Part shown: positions 43,191 through 55,150 of the stretch, piece by piece
Numbering within the stretch: position 1 is the stretch's first letter
Layout: each line of letters begins with the position of its first letter
DNA from: Spirometra erinaceieuropaei
Lineage: Eukaryota; Platyhelminthes; Cestoda; Diphyllobothriidea; Diphyllobothriidae
DNA: 64,000 nt
Assembly: GCA_902702965.1 (NCBI GenBank)
Contig: CACRXP010000015.1
Coordinates: 722,353-786,352, forward strand
Reading direction: 5' to 3'
Position numbers and translations under genes: made by a program
The notes under the pieces: model-generated
What the model was told of the DNA's origin: nothing
Seen by the model: only the letters and a program-made list of their open reading frames with translations
Database searches by the model: none

Positions 43191-43570
43191 NNNNNNNNNN
43201 NNNNNNNNNNNNNNNNNNNNNNNNNNNNNNNNNNNNNNNNNNNNNNNNNNNNNNNNNNNNNNNNNNNNNNNNNNNNNNNNNNNNNNNNNNNNNNNNNNNN
43301 NNNNNNNNNNNNNNNNNNNNNNNNNNNNNNNNNNNNNNNNNNNNNNNNNNNNNNNNNNNNNNNNNNNNNNNNNNNNNNNNNNNNNNNNNNNNNNNNNNNN
43401 NNNNNNNNNNNNNNNNNNNNNNNNNNNNNNNNNNNNNNNNNNNNNNNNNNNNNNNNNNNNNNNNNNNNNNNNNNNNNNNNNNNNNNNNNNNNNNNNNNNN
43501 NNNNNNNNNNNNNNNNNNNNNNNNNNNNNNNNNNNNNNNNNNNNNNNNNNNNNNNNNNNNNNNNNNNNNN
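43191..43570. other. assembly gap
   Basis: A run of 380 N. Frames drawn through it are meaningless. Confidence 0.99.
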
Positions 43571-43924
43571 ATAAGTAAAAAAACTGGCTGCAACAGATAG
43601 ATTTATATCAATTCATAAAACGGGCAATGTGATCTCGTGTAGAATACAAAATGAGTCAGAAACTGCTGGGAATGTTTGGACCGGTTTTACTAGGCTACAA
43701 CTCGAACGAAAGGTCAATCTGGAGTATTCAACCAATCACAATTGAAGCGGACTTTTGACAGTGGGGCCTCAGTTGATCGCCGGTGCGTCTTGATATCTGA
43801 CAATGAACACTTCTTTATGTGGGCTGTTTTTTTAATTAATTCGAGGAGTACATTAGCAGTTTTATACAAATTAATGTGCCAAAGCGCATTTATATCACTG
43901 TTTATATCACTCCTTCGATATATA

Positions 43925-43975
43925 TATATCGATAAGATTAATCTTATCGATAGCGAATCTTATCGGTAGCAAATT
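43925..43975. repeat. TATCGATA-rich palindromes
   Basis: ATCGATAAGATTAATCTTATCGAT is a perfect 24-base palindrome (written 5' half ATCGATAAGATT and 3' half AATCTTATCGAT). It is followed by AGCGAATCTTATCGG and AGCAAATTTGCT. A weaker inverted counterpart (TTATCGG..TAATCGATAATC) lies at 45033-45065, so the pair may be terminal repeats of an element enclosing the frame at 44008-44949. Confidence 0.6.
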
Positions 43976-44007
43976 TGCTACCCTCTATCTAGCCCTGCAT
44001 TGACAGC

Positions 44008-44949
44008 TCAGATTTTTTGGCTTGTGTGCGGCTTGTGATCCGAATGGTCAGCTGGACTCACTCTGCATGCGTCAGTGTGGTGGCCGACGCACTCACCGGG
44101 AGGCTCACCAACCGCCGCACTGTCCGCTGTGTCCCAACGTCCATTAATTTCAATGAGGACGAATACCTCCTGCATTGGGAAGCAAGCATACTTCTGCACC
44201 GTGCTCGGCAAACGGCAGCTGTGAATATCGCTCCCTAACCTGCACCTGAAAACCTTAATGTTCGAGGAGTCTACGGGATACTCAAAGAAGTCTTCTATGT
44301 TAATAAATTCCGAGTAAACTATGTCGATGTCGCCAGATGCATATCGCACTATATTTCTAATCCTAACTAGTTTATCGTCGATGGCCACTGAGCCGTCAGC
44401 AATTGTAGTACTAATGACTAAGTTACCCATTTGAATACATTTAAATTGCGTAAATGCACCATGATGCTGCCCTAATGGTCCATCTGTATGCTGTTGTTTA
44501 CACGTCCACTCCAGCTGAAGGTGGACATCACTTGGCACTGACTGCAATTCCCCTAACCTACGCACTACTTGTTGCAGTGGCTGGGATGGTTTCCTCAGCA
44601 GACGCTTTAACCTACCTAGGTAACTTTCACGAGGACTTGGAACTTCCTCCTCAACTACTGCCGTTAAGTCGACTTCTTCGTCCGTAGGCTCACTCGTACC
44701 CTCCGAGGAAGACGAGCATTCATTTGCCATAGAAGTTGAGGACAGAGAATCATCCGTGTCGGTTTCAGACCAGCTATCGGATGATGTGTCCGACGACGGC
44801 ATTTCACCCATCTCTTCGTTGATTCTTCGCATAATTTCTTCTGCTTCCTTAAGTGCTTGGCGCCGTATTTTACGCCTATTAACAGGAGCAAACATTATTG
44901 TGAGAAAAATGGGAGCACAGAGAACACCAAGAAGAGTGATATAAGGCAA
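44008..44949 (-). CDS. uncharacterised acidic protein, about 295 residues
   Basis: This is the longest intact frame in the window with no RT. The first in-frame ATG is 18 codons inside the stated frame (MFAPVNRRKIRRQALKEAEE); the upper edge at 44949 is a TTG. The N-terminal part is basic and helical, then a Ser/Asp/Glu-rich stretch (SSDTSSDSWSETDTDDS), then a compact C-terminal half: FTQFKCIQMGNLVISTTIAD, YSEFINIEDFFEYPVDSSNI, CRLPSTVQKYACFPMQEVFV. The C-terminal pattern (serial beta-strands, DFF.YP.DSS, K....P) recalls C-terminal domains I associate with transposon-encoded 'transposase domain-containing' proteins. No catalytic centre is visible. It may be an internally deleted element protein or a host exon; CCTGTTAATAG|GCG near 44881 could be an acceptor. 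Confidence 0.5.
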   Translation of the reverse strand: MPYITLLGVLCAPIFLTIMFAPVNRRKIRRQALKEAEEIMRRINEEMGEMPSSDTSSDSWSETDTDDSLSSTSMANECSSSSEGTSEPTDEEVDLTAVVEEEVPSPRESYLGRLKRLLRKPSQPLQQVVRRLGELQSVPSDVHLQLEWTCKQQHTDGPLGQHHGAFTQFKCIQMGNLVISTTIADGSVAIDDKLVRIRNIVRYASGDIDIVYSEFINIEDFFEYPVDSSNIKVFRCRLGSDIHSCRLPSTVQKYACFPMQEVFVLIEINGRWDTADSAAVGEPPGECVGHHTDACRVSPADHSDHKPHTSQKI

Positions 44950-45065
44950 AGGCAGTCAATGGCAGCGTTGACTGGGACACGGCGTGCGCAGTGCAGCGTG
45001 AGAAAGCAAAAAGTGGCACCAGCGAGAGCCGGAGGGTTATCGGCCGCCGAGGCTAATCGATAATC

Positions 45066-46140
45066 AAGTGCAAGTATGCGCGGCCGCTTGCGCCCTTCGC
45101 GTCGCCGGCGCTGCCGACCCAGGAACCAATCAAATCACGAGCAGGCTAAAGAGCACCTACCCCCCTAGAGTACGTTAGCTCGCGGCGAGCTCGCTTGCTA
45201 TTAGGGCCTCTGGGACGGCTGGGCGGATTGCCTCTGCAGAGACTATTGATATAAGTCTTGCTGAAAGTTTTGAAAGTTATTTTCAAAATAAAGCAGTCCT
45301 CTCTCTCAAAAAGTCAGCCAATGACAAAACTAGCCGCAGACCACTCGTGGAGAATAGCCCTGGGCGAACGAGGTACTATAAGGGATTGACCCCTGAAACC
45401 CTCGTCTACGCAAGTCTCCGGCAAAAGTAACACGCAGGGTGCTTCGGCCGCAGAACTGTATCAAGGTTCAAATTTCGCACTACTACCAGGCGTTCAGACA
45501 AACATACGCGTGCACATAGATTGCGCACACCGTCACACGTCTGATGCCTGCAATCGCGTGACAAGCGACTGGTGTATTGATTTTTCGTGACCGCAATGTC
45601 TAACTCAACACAGGCGTCTCACAAGCGGAACCGTTCCTTAGTGCGCGGGCCTACTAACTGCAGGAATGCGCCTAACGGGGGAGGGGACCGCCTGTCTGGG
45701 CATTTTGCCGGTCAGAGTGGGTTAAAAGACTCATGGGGCCGCGAAGGGTGACTGTCTAACTGACCTTGTTGACTGCACTTGCTCGCGTAGGCGCGCACGC
45801 ATCGACACGGCTTATTCATTCGACCAGGGACCACCATCTTAGTTAAATAGTTAGAGTACTGACTGTTACGCTAATATGGATCGTTGCTGAGTCGACAAAA
45901 ATGAGCCCAGACTATGGTATCAGGGAAGCTGGGTAAAAGTGCATGTGCATGGATTTCTCCTGCGCATGCGGAAATCACACAGGAAAGTTGTGAATGATAA
46001 TAGAATAATCGTGTAAAAATAAATTTGTGATAAAGTTTTGTGGGAGACAATTATATACAAAACTACTTAATAAGCTAAAATATTGCAGTTAATGTCATTC
46101 GCAGAAACACTTCATGAATCGTTAAGCAAATACACAACAC
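45066..46140. other. GC-rich stretch, no gene recognised
   Basis: GC-rich with many CpGs at 45080-45240 (GCGGCCGC at 45079), possibly a promoter for the minus-strand frame at 44008-44949. AATAAAGCAGTCC follows at 45288-45300. No frame or RNA was recognised. Confidence 0.35.
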
Positions 46141-46142
46141 GG

Positions 46143-46245
46143 TCAGACAGTCCCCTTCATGACCACTCCTGCAGCTCGGAATTTCATAGCCGGCCGGACA
46201 GACAGTCCCCCTTCAGGAGTATTCCTGCAGGTCACAACCGCAGGT
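46143..46245 (+). repeat. short tandem duplication
   Basis: CAGACAGTCCCCTTCATGA and then CTCCTGCAG at 46145-46176 recurs as CAGACAGTCCCCCTTCAGGA and then TTCCTGCAG at 46199-46231. The unit is about 54 bp and diverged. Confidence 0.6.
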
Positions 46246-46249
46246 GCTG

Positions 46250-49200
46250 GACAGCATGCTCTGCCAGATTCCGTTTGCACCAGCGCAGAATTTTCGACCA
46301 CGCACCCGTCGCCTCTTGAGCAGTCAGGGACGTCAGCCGTGTGACGGCGCGTACATGTGCGCGCGTAGGTTTTGCCACAGCGAAGCCCGACTGTAAGGAA
46401 AAAAGCGCACTTTGAGGAGTTCAGACTTAGTCGTCTCCAGTGTTTGGTACAATGCACTTTGGTGCACACGAACTTTAGTAGGAGTCACTGCGCCAAAGGC
46501 GACTTAGCACATAAGACCTTGAAACTCCGTCAGCGTGCGTGTGCGAGATTGACGGCGTCGACAGGGTTCCGCAGCCGAAGCAGCTTTGGTTTCACTCGTC
46601 GCTGGTGCGCTTGATGCTTTCATGATTGCGAAATTCACTTCAGTCTTGCAAAAGTCCATCTGCGAATATCTAGACTACAGTTGTGTTTCGCCCCGACTAA
46701 ATAATTCCACAAGCGTTTTCTTTAAGAGCCATTCACTTGGTGTGGGCGCCGTTTTAATTTGCTCCAGCACGTCTCAATATGGTTAACCACACTACAGCCC
46801 GGTAATGGGGTCACTAACGCACAGAGCGCCTAAGAGTGTAATTTTGACCTGCCGAGGCTTTAGCAATTTCGGTAATATTTGATGGCTGAATGTTGACTAT
46901 CCATCAGCATCAACACGCACGGAAACATTGGGACTTGATCGACTCCTCTGCAGTTGCCGAAGACGCTGATGGTAGCACACGATGTAACACGAAGCACTGA
47001 CGATAAGTTCTGGCTTAGAACGAGCTGAACAATGTTTGTTAGATGCGTTATCATTCTCACTCAGGCAAAAAGAAGAAAAAGTCAAACGAGTACAATATAC
47101 ATATGCTGGAAACAGGGAGTTTAGTACATAAGATTAACGATCAACAATACAAGAATAGATCCGTCCGGATGGGGAGGTGGTGCCAACATGCCTGCTGCGG
47201 AGTGCAATGGAAGCTGCCAACATAGGTCATGAGCGAGTTGAGCGTTACGACGAGAGTTGCGAGGAGAGAGTCAGCGGTTACCTGAGGAAGGAGCTTAGGC
47301 CATTTTCGCCAACAGCTATTACACCATCTCCATCGTAGATCCTCGTCAAAAGTGTTCGCCTTATCAAAACAACCCAATCAAATTCGTGGGTATTCATTAC
47401 AAATCATACTTCTAGCATGTGTACCAACTTAAAACCCAGATACGCGTTTTTCCGCTTTCCTCCCGCTACATGATGCAAACGTGATTCTCGGCTTATTGGT
47501 AGGCCTACTTAAATATGATGGGTTCCATCGAAAATATTTATATCCAGTTTTGGACCGAGCCGGAAAAAGTTTGTTTCCAAGTACCTACTCTAAGGTTACA
47601 CATTAATTTTTTGAGTAAATTTAAAAGTTTGGCAACACGAAATGTTTTCTCAACTGCTTTTCGTGACGCATATTTCCTCTTCTCTGATAAGACGGTCCAC
47701 TTTAACACATATGCCGATCGCGAAAATCGCCCATTTGGAACTTCCTTTATTACCTTATTCAAATTGGGTTGGCCGCACTTAGCGTTACATTACGTTTTAA
47801 ATAGACATTTTTGTGAATCTACAAACTGGGTATGCACGTATTTTTCAGGTTCACCCTTTTTTGCCCTACATTCCGAACTTTGTTGAAAGTAGAGCTGTTG
47901 ACATTTCAGGAGATGTCTTCTTAGACTCGAATCCCCGTCCAATTCCGATTTTCAGGTTCATATCCGCTAGATTGGCCCTTTTATCGAGCCTTATTTTTAA
48001 TCCTTGCATTATTATAGTGCTGTAGGAGAATAGGCCTGTAAAAATACCTACATGTGGTGCTTCTTAAAAATTTGTTTTCTGCCCAGAACCGAATGTGTGT
48101 GACTTTTGTCCCAAAAAATGACATTCAGTGATCTGATATTCCATCTGCTATGTCCGACACTATGCAGCCCAATGCGAAATGCTTTCGCTACTCTGGGCCG
48201 ACAACAAAATCTTCAGATAGCCCCGAAATTGGCTAAGCTCACCTGTATTTAATGAGGCCGTATGCCTGGTCTAACTGGTCTCGATGATGCCGCGAATTGT
48301 ACTGCCCCACACATGAATGTATGCGTCAATGGGTCTAGAGAACTCGACCTCTTCGCTCTTCCTGCAACGGAGACCGAACACTGAAGATCTGGAAACCAAA
48401 TCCACGTCTTTACGGACTCTGATGTCTCCTGATGGCCAACGGTGCTCGATCAAAGCCTTACAATACTGAACTCAGGGCGGAGAATGAAGGACATTCCAAA
48501 ACCAGCGGGATGTAGCTCGAGTGCCCACTGTCGCACTTGAATCGCAGTCGATATGCTTCGCCCGCGGCGTCTACGGATAGCAGATAATGGAACGGCCTTC
48601 AGCGAAAATTAGCTGCGAAATAAACAGGCTGAGGTCCGGCAAATAAGCAGTCTCGGGCAACAGTCATGGTAGTACCAGGACTCGAAAGGCCGAGGTCCAA
48701 AGTGTAAACTACCTTACGAAATAACACGAAACCCAGTGAAAGCACTATGAGGTGGTGATCGTGAGCCACCATTAAATGCGTTTGTTCGCTACCGTTGCTT
48801 TGCGACTAGGCCCTTATGTCAAAGGGCTAGCAGAGATGATCTAAAAGAGCTAATTCAAGCGTCTGTTGTGGACTCGCCTGCACCCAGAATTCCTAGGCAG
48901 CCTCATGAACGAGGCCAGTTAGAGTAGGCATGATTACACCCCTGAGAAGTACAGGTACATGTTTCACTCCTTTTTCAAGTACACAGCCTAGCCCTTACAA
49001 CTGTACGGGCGTAGTGACCAACTAGATTTTCCGTCAATAAGTGTCTTCCTGGTGATGGAGATATCACGTCCGGTCCATGGACGCTTTCCATGGTTAATCA
49101 GCTGGGCCATATTCAATACCGCAAAACCGCGTAACACTCTCCGCAACATCTAGTTAATGGCGTGGTTGAACAGAATATGCGACAGGATACAGCCCAAAGT

Positions 49201-49700
49201 CACGCATATTGGAACGGTTGAGAATGACAATGCCAAAGACCTCCACAGAAACGTCATTGAGACAGGCACCAGAGTGACCAAACCGCAGTCTACAAGGGCG
49301 AGCTCATTCCCCGCGTTTGCTCAACCACCTCCTAGAGCTGAGTCACGAGGGTGCCAACACAAGACTTAGAGACTTCGGCAGGGATGCCGTCCTTTCGCGT
49401 GACCTTATTGCGCAGAGTCTGTGTCGACTTCTTTCTTATCAGGGGGTTCACACGACACGTAGACTGGAAAGGACTGCAGAAAGGGGACAATAATGGGTTG
49501 ACTATCAAAACTGAGAAAGTGCTTTATCTCACTCTGTCAGCAATTAGGCCGCCACTTGTGTCACGCCCTTGAAACACGTGTTGGTGCCGATTAGCCACCT
49601 CTGGTCCGCAGAGCACAACATTACCTCACCGTTGTCGCGTCAAGAACGAAGACCAATAGGGCGATTGCTGATAGAAGCCAGTAGGCAAGTTCTAGGAAGC
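46250..49700. other. no recognised gene
   Basis: Frames at 47515-47886 (plus, 123 codons), 47141-47377 (minus), 48271-48453 (minus) and 49157-49369 (plus) have no recognisable motifs or splice-supported structure. No repeat with a second copy in the window was seen. Confidence 0.35.
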
Positions 49701-49710
49701 AGTTCAGAAG

Positions 49711-49890
49711 AAGAAGTCGATGCGATCGCTGGGATGACAATTTTATTTGCTTGACGTTTCAGATTCTCACTCGAACCCATCATCAGAGACACTCACAGGA
49801 AAGGAGTCTGCAACTGTCTCTGATAGTAATTTCGAGTGAGAATCTTAAACCCCAAACAGATAAAACCCCTGTTCGAGCTATCGCACCTCC
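49711..49890. mobile_element. Penelope terminal-segment hairpin 1
   Basis: The arms 49711-49796 and 49812-49890 are inverted copies of the Penelope-like terminal segment seen at 20600-20700: GATGCGATCGCTGG, TTTATTTGCTTGACGTTTCA, GATTCTCACTCGAACCCATC and its complement. The left arm, read on the minus strand, keeps the hammerhead core; the right arm has CUGAUAG in place of CUGAUGA and lacks the GAAAC run. Confidence 0.75.
49749..49790 (-). ncRNA. hammerhead-like motif
   Basis: On the minus strand: GUCU, CUGAUGA, U, GGGUUC-GAGUGA-GAAUCU, GAAACGUC, AAGC. Helix I has a C-A mismatch and the helix II base pair next to the core is G-U. Same layout as 20616-20657. Confidence 0.5.
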
Positions 49891-49899
49891 CTCTGAATA

Positions 49900-52670
49900 A
49901 GGTGATTGAAAAGTTGTCTAGTCCAGTCGGGCCATTCTAGACCCCGGCAACAACCAACACATCAGGGCGAGGACGTCTTTCAACCAGTTCTTGTGTCTTC
50001 ATGTTCGGCATTCTAGTATCGCACTGGTTGACAGTTACTTTTCGCACGTTGACAGGCGATTGGATTGTTTGTAAAGTGCCCTTTCAAACAAACATAAACT
50101 GGTCATCAGTGAACTGGTTCCGGCGGAAACTTTGTCTGGTTCCTGCAGAAACCTTAGCGTAGCTCTCAATGCTTGAATCCAGCATCTTTTTATGAGGCTT
50201 CTTGTGAATATTTTCACCACCAAATAGTTGTTCCAGGCTATCTCCACTGATGCTTTGGCCCAAGAACCCGACTGCAAGGCAGCAGTAACAAGCAAAACTA
50301 TTTAATGATTATTTACGGTTGCCACGTCATAGTGTCGTCACCGAGCTTTGCAGTATTTATAAGAAAGTTAGCATGCCTGGATTTTTTTGTTCATAGCCTC
50401 GTCCGACCGCTCAATGGGTCAAATCTTAAAAGAAAGAAACGTCAATCGAAATATCATTCGTTTGAGTATGTGCGCATTATGGGATGTCCCGTATATGTGC
50501 GGACATTACCCAATTGACCCTTCCCCGTCTCCTCCGAGGATATTGGCAGACTTGTGGGGCCTGAACTGGTTTCTTGCAAATTTTTCGGCTTCATGGTCTC
50601 ATTTTTACGTAAAGGCAATTCTATGCGTACGTCCTCATTGCCGTTGGATTTGTCCATCGTTTAAAGCGTCCGGCTTGCATCACTCGTCTTGTCACTGGGG
50701 TTTCATTTGCGAGCTTTCCACAACAAATTTTACACCGGCCATTGTACTCGATGCTTCCAGTTTGTTTGGTCGGTTTTTTGCTGTGGTGGAATCTCACGTT
50801 TGGCGGTAAGTTCGATGCAGGCATCGTCTGCCATTTTGAGACTTTACTGACTCGCGACTTCGTCTGTCTGATTCTGTGTCTGACATGCTGCTGTATGGTC
50901 TCACCCCTGAAGCCGAAGATCCTCATTGTTCCTCACTCGGCAGATGGAGTGCGGAGCGGATGAGTGTCTCTAAGTCCTACATCTCCTTTTCCAATTCGAT
51001 GGAATTTTGAGACAGGCTTAAACAGTCCTTTTAAGCTTCATCCTGGGCCTCAACTACTTTAAAGACATACCAATTTTGAAAAACCAAAGGTAGCGAAGCC
51101 TGGAAAATCTAAACACGCCGCAAATTTTCGTGATCTGCCGTTTATCTGGCCGCAGTTATTGCATATTTTAGAAGTCAGTAGCTCGATAAGAAAAACGGCC
51201 TAGAGCTGTCAAGAGGGGATGTGCACAGAACGGATGAAAATGGGCATGGCGCGAGAAAAGGGAAGGAATTTTTGCCTTGTTTACAACAACACCTCGTCAA
51301 GCGCGATTTAGGCTGCCTAGCATGAGAGGTCGGAAGAGGAGGCTGCATTATTTCCCTCACCTGCTCTTTCCATGGCAGTGCTTGGTGAACCGCGTGACCC
51401 AACTGCCTACACAGTCCTGATCTTTTCTTCCGTATTGCCACAGCAGCTGCAAGGTGTAAGAGACGTCCGCATATTGTGCCACCTTGTTTTATTCAAATTC
51501 GCTCTTAGAAGACGTCCAATCAAAATCTTGCCTGCTTAGTAATGCGTGAAGTGCCCGTCGTTACAGGCTTTTGGACAGCTAGCCACGCCAAACAGAACCC
51601 GTTTCTGCTGTACTTGTACAAATCCGCCAAAGCCTCTTTCGATTTTGATGTCTCCTGCCGTGTTTGTGCACCTATAATACCTCACAAAACTAGCAGGCAA
51701 GCGCGTACTGTTTAACTCCCCTTAGGCCAGATGCTCCCGTCAGCACAGGCTGTCAACAGATTTTTTTCATGTTCGATTAATTCATTTCCAGTTATCTGTT
51801 ACGTTTTCGATGATATGCGTTTGTGAGACTCTTTTATTTTCAGTAAATTGTACAGTATCCTTCAAGAATGATTCCCTTCCCCGCCCCCGGGGGAATATGA
51901 CTGGAGTCCTCCCCGACGCATCTTGGTAAAAAGTTCACCATGACAAGGGTGGATTCTTTAATGAGCAGCTTATCCCAGAAGCTATGCATGCACCTAGTCT
52001 TGTAACTCAAACCGCCTATCTCTGGTTCGTTGAGAGGTTTGACATTGCTGAGCCTTTGTTGATAGGTAGGTGCAATTGGCTGGGCCATTTACCCTATAAT
52101 AGCGTCAGTATAAGTAGGACAATCGCCATGTGGCCAGTGAGGCTTAGAGAGAGAGAGCATACGCGCTTCCATGCTAGCGACCAGGTCTAAAAGCGCGTTC
52201 GAAGTCGGCTTGACCGAGGTAATGAATGCCACATTCTCTCCCATTACATCGCCGCTGATCCAGAACTACCCCCTCCCAATCGCAGTTTCAGTAACGTCAA
52301 TTCATAGAACACCCTTTCCAAAGTCTCAGCCACCATCTGAAGGTACTGACCTTTAGAGGACAAAAACTGGTCTAGCAGTCGGAATTCCACCCGTGAGGTT
52401 GGAGAATGAACTCGTCACATAAGCGTAGTCCTAAATAGACTGTCTATAACAGGATGACAGGTCAGTAGAGCTTTGGACTTTAAGCACTTTGGCGTGGGTA
52501 AGCCACTCGCGAGCTTGTCTTCTCCGGCCTCAGAGACTATTTGGCCCGGAAACTTGACCCTAAAGCAGATTCCGTAGGGCCATTGAATTGTAATTTTTCG
52601 TCACATTTTACTTTGCTTAGGGGATTTCTATCTGTAGTAGTGAAAATGCGATTCCCAGGTGGCATATCAA
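49900..52670. other. no recognised gene
   Basis: Several frames of 70-140 codons (50387-50809 plus, 50621-50926 minus, 51175-51441 minus, 51840-52088 minus) overlap each other and show no family motif. Nothing is called. Confidence 0.35.
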
Positions 52671-52673
52671 ACG

Positions 52674-52833
52674 AAGAGGAGGCGTTCGCCGGGAGGGGTT
52701 TATTAACGGTCTGACGTTTCGAGTAGTTGCTTCGTCTACCCACCTACCCAGTCTCTGAAGATGGGTAGACGAAGCGACTAATCGAAACGTCAGACCGCTA
52801 ATAAACCCCTCCCGGTGAACGCCTCATCTTCTA
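52674..52833. mobile_element. Penelope terminal-segment hairpin 2
   Basis: The arms 52674-52741 and 52760-52833 are near-perfect inverted repeats: GAGGCGTTCGCCGGGAGGGG, TTTATTAACGGTCTGACGTT, TCGAGTAGTTGCTTCGTCTA pairs with TAGACGAAGCGACTAATCGA and so on. The loop holds CCCAGTCTCTGAAGAT. Both arms include AAACGTCAGAC and AATAAACCCC. No coding sequence. Confidence 0.85.
52751..52795 (+). ncRNA. hammerhead-like motif, compensated helices
   Basis: GUCU (52751-52754), core CUGAAGA (52755-52761), U, helix II GGGUAG/CUAAUC around ACGAAGCGA, GAAA (52784-52787), CGUC, then AGAC (52792-52795). Helix I here is four Watson-Crick pairs. Helix II differs from 20616-20657 at both sides (UUC/GAA becomes UAG/CUA), so pairing is kept while sequence changes. 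Confidence 0.62.
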
Positions 52834-52944
52834 CTGGCTAGACTCGAACAATACACTCACAGGGGGTTTAGAGGTCAGTCTGGTTTGCCGGAAATTGTTA
52901 TATCCGGCTCAGGCTCGAATCCAGTTAACTGACCCAGCATAAGT

Positions 52945-53837
52945 CTCTAATTATTAAGTTACCCCAGGACGCGGGCTTTTGAACAAACGTCCTTCCGGCT
53001 GCATCCAACAAACATACTCAGTAAAAAATGACTACTTAAGTAGCATGTATTTCATTAATTTAATTGATTTTTCATTGATTTTCGATGCCCTTAAAGATTC
53101 AAGTATATTTCATAAAAAGCATGAGCAAAAATACTAATTCTTATACCCATTTGATAGAAAATTACGTCTTCTTCCAATTTTATACCCAAAGGAAGGGTAT
53201 AATTCGGTTTTAAAGAAGTTTTTAATTGTGAGATTTTTTAGTACCGTGAAATGGCCCCTCATAAAGCGTAATGTTTCTGCATTTACCAATGTGGCTTGTA
53301 AAGGTAACAATGTTGTTCAAATCCACTGCTTAATTTTATGAACCCACATATGGTCTACTCTTAATACGGTAGAGAAATGTATGGTTTTCCGTACGCGGAG
53401 TGTATACGGCTTGTAGTTTGGGAACCCTGAATGCAAGTGTGACGGCAGGTCGAGTTCAAAATTACTCGGGAATTGGAGAAGTTTTATAAAACCAAATTAT
53501 ACCCTTCCTCCGAGTATAAAATTGAAAGAAGACGTAATTTTCTACTGAATCAGCATAAGAATTAATATTTTTATTCATGCTTTCTGTGAAATATAATTGA
53601 ATATTAGTGGGTCATCGAAAATCAACGAAAAAATGTATGCTACTTAAGTAGTATTTTACCGTGTATGGTTTTTACATGCAGCCGGAACGACGTTTGTTCA
53701 AAAGCTGGCATCCTGAGGTAACTGAAATATTATAGAATAGAAATATTATAGAATTATGTTTTACAACCCTACTTAACTAACCTTTTCGAAGCGAAAACGC
53801 ATTTCGGAATTTCTGTCCAGATTTCATGAATTAGCCC
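52945..53837. mobile_element. foldback element, copy 3 (left end truncated)
   Basis: It matches copy 2 along its length: ATGACTACTTAAGTAGCATG, TTGATTTTCGATGCCCTTAA, GAAGGAAGGGTATAATT near the left and ATGTATGCTACTTAAGTAGT near the right. It ends at GATTTCATGAATTAGCCC (53837). The outermost 80 or so bases of the left arm are missing. No transposase. Confidence 0.85.
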
Positions 53838-54825
53838 ACTTACTGTAGGTAAGAAAGGAAAGTGTACGGCAGACCTCGCGCCAGTCTACCATACTATAAA
53901 CTAATACACGTGTAGTTTACTGGTGCTGCGCCTGTATACTTCGGGGCGCACGTTTGACGTCGCTTACGACCGTTCATCTATGGGTTCGCACTTCCGGTAG
54001 CCGGTTTTCCGAGGCTAAATGAACGATCCTAAATGCAGTGTTACCGGCTGATGCGTTTTCAATGACGTCAGTCCGAAATGGCGTCCGAAGAAGTCTTTCT
54101 ACTATATCTTGTTCATCGCTACGCAGCCACTTGTGTCGTCAGTCATGGGTTTAATTACTCCCAGAGAAGGACCTCGATAGGTGTGATGGTATAATACTTT
54201 CTCATATACAGCACGTTACTTATTCGTGCGTTCGAGACGATCGTACGTTTATGATTACTGATCATCTAGTCGAATATATTAGCATACGGTATGGTTTTGC
54301 ACTGGTGATGGTGGAAGAATTTTAACAATTTAACAATTCTAAAGGGACAAGAGAAACTTTTCAGCATTCATTCGCACTTCAGGGCGATCGTCGACATTAT
54401 TGCCGGTTGATAACTAGCACTTGATAGCTCTCTCCATTGAAGCCTGCACTGTCTTCCGGCATATGTTTCCTGACTGTTTGAGTATGTTTATCGACTCCGA
54501 AAACCTAAAAAACATTGAGCAACGTGAATTTCCCAAATAGAATTCTTGTCTCACCGTCTTCCCTGATCTCAGTCCGTTTTTTGAAGTACATGCGTGTATT
54601 TGTAAGGGCTAGCATCAATTATTGTTTAACCGGCTTTGGAGTCCACGGCTCCACCAGCCGTTTCGGCGGATGCCAGACCATCCTCTGCAGCCATTCTAAC
54701 CCGGACGGGTGTTTGGAAGATTGGCGTAGCGGATGAGCATCGTTCGGGTCAACAGGATGTGCGTCCGAATAAATTTGCGTGACTGAAACACCTGCTGGAG
54801 ATGTCCCATCAGGCGGTGGGTTTCT
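53838..54825. other. no recognised gene
   Basis: CCATACTATAAACTAATACA near 53890 faintly resembles part of R1. Frame 54515-54736 has no motif. Confidence 0.3.
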
Positions 54826-54829
54826 GCAT

Positions 54830-55150
54830 TCCTGCTGTAGTCCGTGGGTCGAAGTCGCAGTATTTTTCGGAGACGAGGGGGTGTGGTGGAACGCTAAGGT
54901 GAGGATCCGTCCGAGCCATCCACCTGCGGCCTCCCTCGTCTCCGGTCTTCTTGACTCTGTCTTGACACCGGGCTCGGGCGAGGGAGGTGGAGAGAGTGTA
55001 GGTAGATGCAGCGCAAGTCTACTGGCACTATAAACCCCTGCGCAAGTCACCGTCCCTGCTCCAACCTGCTGTGGGGCACACGGTGGACATCATCGAAATC
55101 GATGGTCGAACTGTCATTTTTCGGAGACGCCAGTACTCAAACACCGCAGC
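54830..55150 (+). repeat. R1 dispersed repeat, copy 2
   Basis: It contains GTGTGGTGGAACGCTAAGGT, CTTCTTGACTCTGTC, GGGAGGTGGAGAGAGTG, CTATAAACC, GCGCAAGTCACCG and CTGCTGTGGGGCACACGGTG in the R1 order. The purine tract is short here, unlike the expanded copy at 19185-19620. Confidence 0.75.

Noticed and set aside
42952..43593. Frames of 130-213 codons on both strands
   Set aside because: They consist mainly of the 380-base assembly gap.
44017..45063. Plus-strand frames opposite 44008-44949
   Set aside because: They are shorter, low in structure and antisense to a better-supported frame.
52681..52760. Hammerhead on the minus strand of hairpin 2
   Set aside because: Helix II is kept (GGGUAG/CUACUC) but the core reads CUGGGUAGG, so the ribozyme core is lost.
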